Positions 9,001 through 16,362 are shown, counted from the stretch's first letter. The stretch is DNA of 35,091 nucleotides from Hyphomicrobiales bacterium (GCA_021775575.1 JAJFHO010000088.1:1-35091); one strand, 5' to 3'. Notes: generated by a model not told the origin, from the sequence alone. Program-made: numbers and translations.

Positions 9001-10112
9001 AGATAGCCCTGCGCCAGGCCGATGCCGGCGATACCGATCTCTCCCATGCCGCCCTCTTCGACGATTGCATCGCTATCGGGATCGAGAATGACGATGGTGT
9101 AGGTCGGCAGCGGCCCGCCGATGGTCACTTCCTTTTCGGGAAGCAGCTCGGTGAGCGTGCAGGTGACCGTCGCTTCGGTCGGGCCATAGGCGTTGAGGAT
9201 TTTGCGCCCGTCGCGCGCCCAGCGCGTCACCAGATTTTGCGGGCAGGCCTCGCCCGAGACGATCAGCAGCCGCAAAGCGGGAAGATCCTTTTCAATCGTC
9301 GCCAGCAGCGTCGGCACGCAGGCCCACCCCGTTACCTTGTGGTCGCGCAGATAGTCGGCGAGATCGTCGCCGACAAGGCTCGTTCCCGCCTTACCGGGAA
9401 CCAGCGCCGAGCCGGCCAGCAGCGGCACCCAGAGCTCCTCGACGGAAAAATCGAAGGCAATGGTCATGCCCTGATAGACCCGATCTTCGGGCCCATAGCC
9501 ATAAATCTCCGCCGCCACGCGAACGAAGTTGCAGATGCTGGCATGCTCGATGACGACGCCCTTGGGCTTGCCTGTCGTGCCCGATGTGTAGATCAGATAG
9601 GCGGTTTCATCCTTGGGGGCGCCTTTTTCGGCATCCGTCAGCCGGCCCTTGCTCTGCCGGCAAATCGCATCTGCGTCGCCATCGAGGAATATGGCCGGCA
9701 CAGCGAATTCGGCAACTTTTTCCGCGAAAACCGACTGCGACAGCATCGCCGTAACGCCGGCATCTTCGAGAATGAAAGCGATCCGGTCATTCGGGAAGCC
9801 GCCATCGAAGGGTACATAGGCGGCATTGGCCTTCAGCACCGCCAGCAGCGCCACATATGTATCCACGCCCTTGTCGAACAGGAGGCCGACCTTGTCGCCC
9901 GGCTTCACGCCTTGCGCGATCAGATGGCGCGCGGTCTGGTTGGCGCGCTCATCCAGCTCGCGGAATGTGTAGGACTTCGCATCGGTGATGACGGCTAAGT
10001 GGGCGCCGCGGCTCGCGGCATCGAGTTCATCGCAGCGCTGCTCGAAGAGATGATCGAGCCTCTCGCCCTGCCGCCATCGAACATTGTTGTCAGCATCTTC
10101 GCAAATAAGCAT
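6054..10112 (-). CDS. Pls/PosA-type membrane-bound single-module NRPS
   Basis: Architecture by residue: adenylation domain 1-515 (A3 YTSGTTGKPKG 175-185, A5 NAYGPTE 307-313, A7 YRSGDLG 397-403, A8 around GRIDTQVKVRGYRIEL 415-430, A10 Lys near 509); peptidyl carrier 535-605 with DLGAHSLL (Ser567); then three soluble hexapeptide-repeat (left-handed beta-helix-like) domains at about 735-830, 1003-1095 and 1235-1335, interleaved with six membrane spans (about 632-652, 663-690, 862-884, 903-935, 1130-1150, 1152-1180). This A-T-six-TM-three-domain layout is that of epsilon-poly-L-lysine synthetase (Pls), which makes homopolymers of a basic amino acid without a classical condensation or thioesterase domain. 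Aligned by eye to GrsA, the binding-pocket code is D-F-E-A-I-S-A-V-T; the Glu in the third position suits a basic side chain. The upstream aminotransferase gene points to diaminobutyrate. GAGGGAA precedes the ATG. Confidence 0.9.
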   Translation of the reverse strand: MLICEDADNNVRWRQGERLDHLFEQRCDELDAASRGAHLAVITDAKSYTFRELDERANQTARHLIAQGVKPGDKVGLLFDKGVDTYVALLAVLKANAAYVPFDGGFPNDRIAFILEDAGVTAMLSQSVFAEKVAEFAVPAIFLDGDADAICRQSKGRLTDAEKGAPKDETAYLIYTSGTTGKPKGVVIEHASICNFVRVAAEIYGYGPEDRVYQGMTIAFDFSVEELWVPLLAGSALVPGKAGTSLVGDDLADYLRDHKVTGWACVPTLLATIEKDLPALRLLIVSGEACPQNLVTRWARDGRKILNAYGPTEATVTCTLTELLPEKEVTIGGPLPTYTIVILDPDSDAIVEEGGMGEIGIAGIGLAQGYLNRPDLTAEKFIPDFLDIPHNPSRRIYRSGDLGCINDAGEVEFHGRIDTQVKVRGYRIELTEIESILMELPQIAQAVVDTWEAEPGAVELVAYYALNKGSAEIPHTEIAETLRARLPGYMVPAYIEKLDVVPMTPSNKADRKALPEPKGSRVAGGSGTIVAPRNGIEAKLAAALAGILKVDAVSVEDHFFHDLGAHSLLMARYCAEVRRMPGISGISIRDVYLNPTIEKLATQIGSQETEAPVATRQEQYRIPTNLEYYGCGALQLLFYTVMGVFALSVLLTGFHWTYAAVGNTGLLYARIMLFLAGAYVGLSALPIAAKWLLIGKWKEDIFPVWSLRYFRFWAVKFLVRSAPMAWFPGGPVYNVYLRLLGAKIGRNVVLGSPAPVCTDLFSVGDNTIVRGRTMLPGYKAESNYIHTGAIRLGHGVFVGSASVLDIDTEIDDRSQLGHSSTLQQGQRIPMCTRYHGTPAEETQANYCKVESMDCSPRRRWTYSVLAALPLFAVLVPVVIMTLYYLFPHALAYTEAGALDYAEPLSVLLALAPDMLVFSLVLFSGLSVFGLSGVLIIPRLLNMLLSEGKTYVLFGFHYYVQSVISAVSNAGAFNLLFGDSSYIVHYLKWVGYTLNRVEQTGANFGLDQVHDNPFLCDIGSGTMVSDGLAMMNTEMSSSSFRLGAVKIGDRNYLGNNILYPAGGKTGANVLLATKAMIPVDGPVRENVGLLGSPCIEIPRVVDRDKGLSEVLTPAAKNEMIARKNRRNIATMAMFLSRNLFALFVAMLFGYTAILYYPLYGMASLLAYGAFMSLFTVLFYTLAEKASLHFGRLRAGEVSMYDPYFWFHERHWKFCGHPLASLFAGTPLRNVITRLLGVRLGRKVFDDGGNLYDKTLIEVGDYANLNAGSVVQCHSLEEGVFKADHIKIGKGCSLACGSFVHYGVDMGDNSVLGPNAFLMKGETVQPNSIWQGNPATAVRCQAAQPELPNLKAAA

Positions 10113-10235
10113 GTTTCCCTCGTATGAATTTCCGGGCCTGTCGGCCGGCTGGCTATTGTCTGGATCGATTGCGTGGGGGAAATGGGCCGGAGCACGGCAA
10201 TCTCCGGCCCCGGTCCTTTGACTTTTCCGTTTGGA

Positions 10236-11669
10236 TCAGGCGACGGCGACCGGTGAAAAGTCCGGGTAGCCGACGGCGCGGCCATGACCGCCGAACTGGG
10301 CTTCGAACACGCGCTCCAGGATGTCGAGGCCCTCATCCAGCTCGGCGAAACTGGCGGTAAGCGGCATCATGCATTTCACGACCTCATCCTTCGGTCCGCA
10401 GCGCTCGATGATAAGGCCCTGCTCGAAGGCCAGCTTGCTCGCGCTGGCGGCGGCGGCCGGATCGGCGAAGCGGATGCCGATCATCAGGCCGCGTCCGCGC
10501 ACGTCGACGAGTTCTGAAGGGAAGCGGTCGACCATCGCCTGCAGGCGTCCGCGCAGATGCCGCGACTTCGCATTCAGCTCCTGCTCGAAGCGGCCGTCGC
10601 GCCAGTAATGCTCCAGCATGGCGGCCGCGGTAACGAAAGCGAGGTTGTTGCCGCGGAAGGTGCCGTTATGCTCGCCGGGCTTCCACTGGTCGAGTTCGCG
10701 CCTGATCAGAACGACGGAGAAGGGCAGACCATAGCCGGAAAGCGATTTGGACAGGGTCACGATGTCGGGCTTGATGCCGGCCGGCTCGAAGCTGAAAAAG
10801 GTGCCGGTGCGCCCGCAACCCGCCTGAATATCGTCGACGATCAGCGGGATGTCCTTGAGCCGGCAAAGCGCTTCAAGCCGCCGCAGCCAGTCGATGCGGG
10901 CGGTGTTCAAACCGCCTTCGCCCTGAACCACTTCGAGGATCACGGCGGCTGGCAGGTCGACGCCGCTGGAGGGATCGTCGAGCATCTGCTCCAGATAGGC
11001 GATAGTGTCGACGTCGTCGCCGAAATAGCCGTCATAGGGCATCGGCGTGGTGTTGTGCAGCGGCACGCCGGCCGCGCGGCGAAGCGTTTCGTTGCCGGTG
11101 ACGGCGAGCGCACCCATCGACACGCCATGGAAACCGTTGGTGAATGAAATGACGTTACTGCGGCCGGTGACCTTGCGGGCGATCTTGAGCGCGGCTTCGA
11201 CGGCGTTGGCGCCGGTGGGCCCGGTGAACTGCATGACATAGTCGAGCCCGCGCGGCGCAAGAATGATATCGCGCATCGCCTCGATGAAGCGCTGCTTGGC
11301 CGAGGTATGGAGGTCGAGGCTGTGGGTGACCGCGTCCTGCTGGATATAGTCGACCAGCTTTTCCTTGAGCACGGGATTGTTGTGCCCGTAATTCAGCGAC
11401 CCGGCGCCGGCGAGAAAGTCGAGATAGCGGCGGCCATCGACGTCCCACAGCTCAGCGCCGACGGCACGATCGAATATGCGCGGAAAGGCGCGTGCGTAGG
11501 ACTGTACTTTCGACTCAAACTGTTCAAAGACCTGGTTGTCCACCACGTCCTGGCTTGCGCCTCGTCTGGCGAGCGTCGAAAAACCGCACTCATAAGGATG
11601 AAGGTCCGATTCGGACCGGGACTGGTCGGCATCATCAAAAGCAAAATAGTTTTCTTGAGCGGTCAGCAT
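10236..11669 (-). CDS. Diaminobutyrate-2-oxoglutarate aminotransferase (EctB-like)
   Basis: Class III PLP aminotransferase expected to convert L-aspartate-4-semialdehyde and glutamate to L-2,4-diaminobutyrate. The 477-aa protein has EctB-type motifs: FLAGAGSLNYGHNNPVLKEK (84-104), GPTGANAVEAALK (150-162, cofactor phosphate), FTNGFHG (176-182), LIVDDIQAGCGRTG (276-289) and the PLP lysine in TLSKSLSGYG (Lys308). It has about 45 extra N-terminal residues (FDDADQSRSESDLHPYECGF) compared with usual EctB proteins of about 420 aa. There is no ectA or ectC nearby, which argues against ectoine synthesis. It lies 123 bases upstream of the Pls-like gene on the same strand and probably supplies its monomer. 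AAGAGAGA serves as ribosome binding site. Confidence 0.9.
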   Translation of the reverse strand: MLTAQENYFAFDDADQSRSESDLHPYECGFSTLARRGASQDVVDNQVFEQFESKVQSYARAFPRIFDRAVGAELWDVDGRRYLDFLAGAGSLNYGHNNPVLKEKLVDYIQQDAVTHSLDLHTSAKQRFIEAMRDIILAPRGLDYVMQFTGPTGANAVEAALKIARKVTGRSNVISFTNGFHGVSMGALAVTGNETLRRAAGVPLHNTTPMPYDGYFGDDVDTIAYLEQMLDDPSSGVDLPAAVILEVVQGEGGLNTARIDWLRRLEALCRLKDIPLIVDDIQAGCGRTGTFFSFEPAGIKPDIVTLSKSLSGYGLPFSVVLIRRELDQWKPGEHNGTFRGNNLAFVTAAAMLEHYWRDGRFEQELNAKSRHLRGRLQAMVDRFPSELVDVRGRGLMIGIRFADPAAAASASKLAFEQGLIIERCGPKDEVVKCMMPLTASFAELDEGLDILERVFEAQFGGHGRAVGYPDFSPVAVA

Positions 11670-11723
11670 TGTCGTTGATCTCTCTTGGGGCTGGGGTCAG
11701 CGATTTACGGTGAGGATGATGTT

Positions 11724-12008
11724 TCAGCGGCTAGCTTTGATCTGCTGCGCCATGCGCCGTTGTCCGGTGTTGGACAGACGCCTTGTGTTTGCTGTCGCCA
11801 GAGGCTTTTGCGCGATGATTTGTGAATTCGCACCGAATTCGCGCCTGACGAATTTGACCGCCGAGCGGCGGTCGGCGAAACGTCCGCCGCGGCGGTTTGC
11901 GTCGTCATGGACAATCCAGGCTCCGGAAGGGCACTCGCGCAAATGCGCGCGTGCCCCGGGTTGAGTCGGGTCTAGGGTCTCCGCTGTATTTCCAGAATCT
12001 GCCGTCAT
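11724..12008 (-). CDS. Small conserved-looking protein, unknown function
   Basis: 94 aa; the ATG is chosen because it follows AGGAG at an ideal 8-base spacing, although the frame stays open further upstream. The middle reads SGAWIVHDDANRRGGRFADR and then SAVKFVRREFG, a short beta-beta-alpha-like unit similar in spirit to small DUF2188-type domains, but I cannot assign a family. The tail is basic (RRLSNTGQRRMAQQIKASR). It is the first gene of the aminotransferase-synthetase-PPTase operon (54 bases before the aminotransferase start), so a cluster-specific regulatory, self-protection or accessory role is possible but purely inferred from position. Confidence 0.65.
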   Translation of the reverse strand: MTADSGNTAETLDPTQPGARAHLRECPSGAWIVHDDANRRGGRFADRRSAVKFVRREFGANSQIIAQKPLATANTRRLSNTGQRRMAQQIKASR

Positions 12009-12284
12009 TTGTGTATCTCCTGAGCCATAAACTGTTGGTCGTTTGTCCGTTGGTGACCAGAGATACGTGAATGCGCTTGTATCGAAGCTGAACCGCGCTG
12101 TTATCCACCATTCATGTTCGGGGGGCCGAGGGCGGCGGCATGGGCACAAATTGGCCAAAAATTCAGGTGATATGCTGTATCGTCAACGAATCGGCGAAGG
12201 CTTCCGGGGTCCGGCGTCGGCAAGCGTTGCGCATTTTGTCCTGATCTGGGGATTGGGACCGGCGCGGCGGTTCAGGAGGACTTC
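12009..12284. promoter_or_regulatory. Divergent promoter region of the Pls-type operon and S41 peptidase
   Basis: A 276-base gap between two divergently transcribed genes, so it must hold the promoters for both the biosynthetic operon (minus) and the peptidase (plus). I see no convincing -35/-10 pair or operator. The only clear signals are the ribosome binding sites at its two ends: AGGAG on the minus strand and AGGAGGA on the plus strand. Confidence 0.45.
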
Positions 12285-13706
12285 GTGGTGCTGGCGGCAC
12301 GGATATTTCTTATTTTTGCGATTGCGGTCTGTTGTGTCCCTTTTGCCGGTCAGTCAAAGGCAGCGCCTGGCGATGATGCGCCGGTTTTCCGGCAAGGCCG
12401 GAATATTGCGGATCTGGCAGGCGTCTGGCGGTCGCGCGGATATGGCTGGCTGGTGTCGGTGGAGGGCGGACAGGCCCGTTTTTACGACGAAAGCTCCAGC
12501 CATTGCATAAGCGACCCTGATGCGGGCGAAGACTTGAGCCAATTCGCCGAGGGGTTTGAGATAACCGCCGGCAAGACGGCTATGCGCCTGCCGCTGGGCG
12601 ACGCGGCGTATAAATATACCTTCGACAGGATCGCGGCCCTGCCCGGGCGCTGCCGCGCCGCGCCCGATGCAGATCCGGTGTCCGTGGTTGACGCCGTCAT
12701 CGACATATTCTCCAGACATTATGCCTTTTTCGGCATCCGGAGCATCGATTGGCCCGGTTTGGCCAAGGCGGCCCGCGCCAGGGTGAATGCCGGCACCACC
12801 GCCCCCCAGCTCCTCGGCGTCATTCAGGACCTCCTGTCGCATTTCGACGATGATCATGTGAGCCTGGCCGCGCATGTCGCCGGCCGCGATGTGATCTACA
12901 ATACCGGGGCCGGGAAAACGCTGCGATCCGTCAGCGGGCAACCGCGGCGCGGCGAACTGGATGCGTCGCATCTGCACGAGCGGTGGATGCGCAATATCTG
13001 GGTCAAGGAGATCGGCGGCAAGATTCTTGCCGGCACCGGCGTGAGGGCCGCGAACGGCAAGGTCATCTACGGCCTCATCGGCGGCGATATCGGCTATCTC
13101 GCGGTCCGGTCGATGGAAGACTTCGCCGATGATGAAACCGATGACGAGCCGGGCGATCTTGCCGCTCTCGACAAGGCGATGGATGGCGCCTTGGCGCTGT
13201 TTGAGCGGGCCAGGGCCGTCATCGTCGATGTCAGCATCAATGACGGCGGCTTCGACACCGCCGCGCGGCTATTGGCCGGACGCTTCGCGGAACAGCGGAC
13301 GCTTGGCTATTACAAATATGCCGGCGACAGCCCCGCCGACAGACGCCAGGCGGTTTTTGTCGAACCCAGCCGCAAACGCCGTTATCTCGGACCGGTCTAT
13401 CTGTTAACGAGCGACGTGACGGTCAGCGCCGCGGAAATCCTGACGCTTTCGATGCGCGCCCTGCCCAATGTGATCCATGTCGGCGAACGGACGCGCGGCG
13501 CACTTTCCGACATGTTGTGGAAGCCGCTTCCCAATGGATGGACGCTCAGCCTGTCGAATGAAGTGTATCTGGATAGGGATGGCAGACTCTGGGAGGGCAC
13601 GGGGATACCGCCCGACCTTGCGCTGCAGGTGTTCGCCGCAAAAGACGTTGCCGCCGGACATCGGCGTGCGGTTCGCTTGATTGCGGAGCGGGCCCGGCGT
13701 CGTTGA
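12285..13706 (+). CDS. Secreted S41-family peptidase (tricorn/TSPc-like)
   Basis: 473 aa starting at GTG, five bases after AGGAGGA (a second GTG follows at once). A hydrophobic signal peptide (residues 3-20) ending near GQSKAAPGD points to export. After a small N-terminal domain (about 40-115) comes a TSPc-type catalytic region: LLSHFDDDHVSL (His191), VDVSINDGGFDTAARLL (about 314-330), SDVTVSAAEIL (nucleophile candidate Ser381) and VGERTRGALSD (399-409). In CtpA/Prc peptidases a catalytic Lys sits 25 residues after the Ser; here that position is Ala406. A tricorn-like Ser-His-acid arrangement is therefore more likely than a Ser-Lys dyad. No PDZ domain is evident. It is divergent from the Pls-type operon; whether it acts on that product is unknown. 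Confidence 0.82.
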   Translation: MVLAARIFLIFAIAVCCVPFAGQSKAAPGDDAPVFRQGRNIADLAGVWRSRGYGWLVSVEGGQARFYDESSSHCISDPDAGEDLSQFAEGFEITAGKTAMRLPLGDAAYKYTFDRIAALPGRCRAAPDADPVSVVDAVIDIFSRHYAFFGIRSIDWPGLAKAARARVNAGTTAPQLLGVIQDLLSHFDDDHVSLAAHVAGRDVIYNTGAGKTLRSVSGQPRRGELDASHLHERWMRNIWVKEIGGKILAGTGVRAANGKVIYGLIGGDIGYLAVRSMEDFADDETDDEPGDLAALDKAMDGALALFERARAVIVDVSINDGGFDTAARLLAGRFAEQRTLGYYKYAGDSPADRRQAVFVEPSRKRRYLGPVYLLTSDVTVSAAEILTLSMRALPNVIHVGERTRGALSDMLWKPLPNGWTLSLSNEVYLDRDGRLWEGTGIPPDLALQVFAAKDVAAGHRRAVRLIAERARRR

Positions 13707-13707
13707 C

Positions 13708-13842
13708 CTTCATGGCTCTCCGGTCGCCGCCTATGAGCAGAGAATGGGAAACCGCCCGGCCGGAACAGCCGTTGCGGTAACCGGCCTGCCAAAAAAAGGC
13801 GCGCTGGTAACGATGAACCTGACCGCTGTCGCAAAACAGTAA
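13708..13842 (+). pseudogene. RidA-like (YjgF) C-terminal remnant
   Basis: A reading frame overlapping the stop region of the peptidase gene reads HGSPVAAYEQRMGNRPAG followed by TAVAVTGLPKKGALVTMNLTA and stops at 13842. The pattern AAYE...NRPAxTAVxVxGLPKGALVxxxxxAVA matches the C-terminal 40 residues of RidA/YjgF enamine deaminases, including the conserved Arg-Pro-Ala segment. No N-terminal half exists upstream, because that sequence is the peptidase gene. Probably a vestige left by a deletion or insertion at this boundary; a short expressed peptide from ATG 13744 is less likely. Confidence 0.5.
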
Positions 13843-13947
13843 ACCGAGAGCCACCGAGGAGCTTTCCATCAGGGCTGGGGCAGGTTTAGCCAATTCCGGG
13901 CCGTTCCGACGTTTCGAAAATAATTTGAACTCAAGAATTCTTCCCCA

Positions 13948-13974
13948 CCGATGTGCGGATAACGCAGGCATCGG
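13948..13974 (-). terminator. Hairpin downstream of the thiocyanate/sulfur operon
   Basis: CCGATGTGCG and CGCAGGCATCGG pair with a GATAA loop and a two-base bulge, giving about ten base pairs just after the stop of the DUF1641 gene. There is no T-run on the minus strand, so it may be a 3'-end stabiliser or a weak or Rho-assisted terminator. Confidence 0.35.
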
Positions 13975-13996
13975 GCGGCATCGGCGATCATGCTTC

Positions 13997-14452
13997 TTAC
14001 GGCGACTTTCGGCCGACCTGCTGGTGCAATTCGCGCAGGCTATCGTTCCAATATTGTCCGAGCAGCGAAAGCGCACGCAACCCTTCCTCCGTGCCGGGCT
14101 GACGGGCCAGTTTCAATAACGCGAAGAGACCGCCTTTGGCCGGCGGAGCGTTCGCGAGGTCCCGGCTCATTGAGCCGACTGCATCCGCCAGGCTTAACAG
14201 AAGGAATTGGCTTTCCGGGCGATCGAGAACTTGGAGCAAGCGCATCAAACCTTGGTTGCGCGTTAGACGATCGAGTAGCGTAATGCCCTCGCTGGCTGCG
14301 GAAGACAGCCGCGTAACGATCTCATCCGACATCGCATCCCGGGCCGATGTAACGAGCGTGGCGAGCTCGGACAGCTGCTCGAGATCGCGGATAAGATCGT
14401 CGCTATCCAGTGTCGACTCGGCGAGGGGCTCTTTTTTTGTCCGGGTAGTCAT
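13997..14452 (-). CDS. DUF1641 family protein
   Basis: A 151-aa soluble helical protein. The central part (AASEGITLLDRLTRNQGLMR, DRPESQFLLLSLADAVGSM) resembles DUF1641 proteins, which are commonly encoded next to sulfide:quinone oxidoreductase-like flavoproteins and may help them at the membrane; that partnership is from genome-context knowledge. It starts 14 bases after the SQR-like gene and is the last gene of the long thiocyanate/sulfur operon. No cysteine is present, so it is not itself a sulfur carrier. Confidence 0.72.
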   Translation of the reverse strand: MTTRTKKEPLAESTLDSDDLIRDLEQLSELATLVTSARDAMSDEIVTRLSSAASEGITLLDRLTRNQGLMRLLQVLDRPESQFLLLSLADAVGSMSRDLANAPPAKGGLFALLKLARQPGTEEGLRALSLLGQYWNDSLRELHQQVGRKSP

Positions 14453-14465
14453 GGGTTCGTGCTCC

Positions 14466-15623
14466 TCAGAGTAGACCGCGTACGCTTGTCCAGTACATCT
14501 GGTTGTAGGACATTTTAAACCAATGCATTGATTTGTTCGGCGGCTTCAGATCCGGCGGATTGAGATAGTCGAACATTGCGTAAGTCGCTCGATCGTGGCC
14601 AGCCTCGATGAAGCAGTACACCTTGCCTTTATAGTCACGCACGGGAGCGCCAATCTTGATGATCGAAGCAATATTCTCGGAGACCACTTCCGCTTGGAAA
14701 TGCGCGGCCGAGCCGGTCTTGCTGACCGGCAGGTTGGTGGTATCGCCCAGCACATAGATGTTATCCTGGCCCTCCATGGTGAGCTGGTGACGGTCGGTCG
14801 GAATCCAGCCGCCCGGGCCGAACTCGTGCTCCTCAATAACCTCCATGCCGCGATGTTCCGGGATGGAGATGAGCAGATCATACTCGGATTCCGTGCCTTC
14901 CAAACTCTTCACGATCTTATTTTCCGCATCCACTTCCTCGACATTGAACAACGTCTCATATTCGACGCCGATGCGGTCGAACTCGGGCTGGGCCCATTTG
15001 GCGACATTCTCGATGCTGTGAATACGGTTGATCGGATAATGGTACTTGATTTGGACCTTGTCGCGAATGCCGCGCGCCTTGAAATAGTCGTGCAGCGAAA
15101 ACGTCACTTCGACCGGGGCTATCGGGCACTTGTGCGGGACGCCGACAGTTATGGCGACTTTTCCGCCCTCGAATTCGCGTAATTTCTTGAACATTTTTAT
15201 CGCGGATTCTTCGGTATAAAAGAACTCGGCACCTTCCTCTAACCCGGGAATTTCATTAGGTACCATGCGCGATCCAGTAGCGATCACGAGGACATCATAT
15301 TCGTGGACGTCGCCGCTTTTGGTCGTGACCTGTTTCTTTTCGAGTTCGAATTTCACCACCGGGTCTACGCGAAAATCTATGGTTGGCTCGAGCAGGCTCG
15401 CCTGATCGCGATAAAGCTCATCCGGCATCATCTGTCCAAACGCGACATACAGCAGGCCAGGCTGATACATATGCTGGTCGGAGGCCGACAGCATCGAAAT
15501 CTGAACTTTGTGTTCGCGAATCTCGCCGTGCAACCGCCGCGCGAGATTGTTGGCCACAATGGTACCGCCCGTGCCACCGCCGACGATCAAAATTCTCTTT
15601 GCGCCAACGACTGAATATTTCAT
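14466..15623 (-). CDS. Sulfide:quinone oxidoreductase-like flavoprotein
   Basis: 385 aa. An N-terminal FAD-binding Rossmann motif (RILIVGGGTGGTIVANNLA, 10-28), the second dinucleotide-fold signature DVLVIATGSR (110-119) and the late FAD motif NIYVLGDTTNLP (288-299) define the SQR/FCC flavoprotein group. Only two cysteines exist: Cys166 in VPHKCPIAPVE, where SQR has a redox Cys, and Cys337 in KVYCFIEAG. They could form the polysulfide-carrying pair, while the third Cys of many SQRs is absent. The C-terminus (MHWFKMSYNQMYWTSVRGLL) is amphipathic, as in membrane-attached SQRs. Expected role: oxidise sulfide released from thiocyanate-derived COS and pass electrons to quinone. A sulfur-transfer oxidoreductase acting with TusA and DsrE is an alternative. 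Confidence 0.85.
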   Translation of the reverse strand: MKYSVVGAKRILIVGGGTGGTIVANNLARRLHGEIREHKVQISMLSASDQHMYQPGLLYVAFGQMMPDELYRDQASLLEPTIDFRVDPVVKFELEKKQVTTKSGDVHEYDVLVIATGSRMVPNEIPGLEEGAEFFYTEESAIKMFKKLREFEGGKVAITVGVPHKCPIAPVEVTFSLHDYFKARGIRDKVQIKYHYPINRIHSIENVAKWAQPEFDRIGVEYETLFNVEEVDAENKIVKSLEGTESEYDLLISIPEHRGMEVIEEHEFGPGGWIPTDRHQLTMEGQDNIYVLGDTTNLPVSKTGSAAHFQAEVVSENIASIIKIGAPVRDYKGKVYCFIEAGHDRATYAMFDYLNPPDLKPPNKSMHWFKMSYNQMYWTSVRGLL

Positions 15624-15698
15624 TGCATTCTCCAGTTCAAAATCACCAGGGCGCTTTTTGCGGCTGACCGGACGTATCTCGGCTCGGCTCGGGGCGCA

Positions 15699-15929
15699 CT
15701 ATTTGGCCTTGCGAACCTTGATATGCCAGATCTCACCGATTTTCTCGGTGCCGACCATTTCATGCCCGCACTTTTCAACCCATTCCGGGACATCGTCAGC
15801 CGAGCCCTGGTCGGTCGATAGCAGTTCCAGCGTATCGCCCACATCGGCCTGTCTCATGTAGGTAATAAGCTCCATGAGAGGACCTGGACAATATGTGTTG
15901 CACGCGTCGACGATCTTGGTTTCACTCAT
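15699..15929 (-). CDS. tusA: TusA-family sulfur carrier
   Basis: 76 aa from the ATG preceded by AGGAGACATTGGAA; a longer in-frame start upstream is less likely. The N-terminus carries the TusA signature C-P-x-P in DACNTYCPGPLMELI, whose first Cys carries the persulfide. The rest (VGDTLELLSTDQGSADDVPE, WHIKVRKAK) fits the two-layer alpha/beta fold. In sulfur oxidisers TusA works with DsrE-type proteins to relay sulfane sulfur; both partners are adjacent here, between the DsrE-like and SQR-like genes. The context suggests catabolic sulfur handling rather than tRNA thiolation. Confidence 0.9.
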   Translation of the reverse strand: MSETKIVDACNTYCPGPLMELITYMRQADVGDTLELLSTDQGSADDVPEWVEKCGHEMVGTEKIGEIWHIKVRKAK

Positions 15930-15969
15930 TTCCAATGTCTCCTGTAAACTTCCGTCCGTGCCGCCGCAT

Positions 15970-16362
15970 TCAGAAAGAAAGCAGCTGGCCGCCTTCGGAG
16001 TCACTCAGAAAGCGCGTCAACCCCGTTGGTGGACCAAAATCAGGATCGAGATCATTCTGCGTTAACTTCAGTAAATCGATCGCCATGGAGCACGGCAGCA
16101 GCTTTGCATCGCCCAGCTCGGCCGCCTGATTGAACAGCTGCCTGAATGGCGGCACGCCCTGCTTCTCCATCAGCGTTCCGAACTCGCCTTCGACCGGCGC
16201 GGCGTCGGTGTTACCCTTGATGAAATAGTTCAGAGCGTTCATTGAGAAGAATACTGTCACCGCATCACCGCACGCGGCCGAGACAGACGCAATCATCGCC
16301 GCCATCTGCAGCTTCTCGCGTGTGCCGGACACGCAAATGATGTGGATTTCCCTAGCGGACAT
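15970..16362 (-). CDS. DsrE-family sulfurtransferase-like protein
   Basis: 130 aa; start at ATG 16362 (MSAREIHIICVSG) preceded by GGGAAGAA, rather than the longer frame beginning MGRGKKK. It has a DsrE/DsrF-like Rossmann-type fold: an N-terminal beta strand IHIICVSGTREKLQMAAMIA, FFSMNALNYF, and a conserved Cys in AKLLPCSMAIDLL that matches the active-site C-S/T-M segment of DsrE2-like proteins. It lacks the membrane anchor of full DsrE2. Probably accepts or donates sulfane sulfur with TusA, whose gene starts 40 bases downstream. Confidence 0.8.
   Translation of the reverse strand: MSAREIHIICVSGTREKLQMAAMIASVSAACGDAVTVFFSMNALNYFIKGNTDAAPVEGEFGTLMEKQGVPPFRQLFNQAAELGDAKLLPCSMAIDLLKLTQNDLDPDFGPPTGLTRFLSDSEGGQLLSF

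Noticed and set aside
10236-11669. Ectoine biosynthesis locus
   Set aside because: Only the EctB-like aminotransferase is present; no EctA acetyltransferase or EctC synthase lies in the window, and the operon partner is a Pls-type synthetase.
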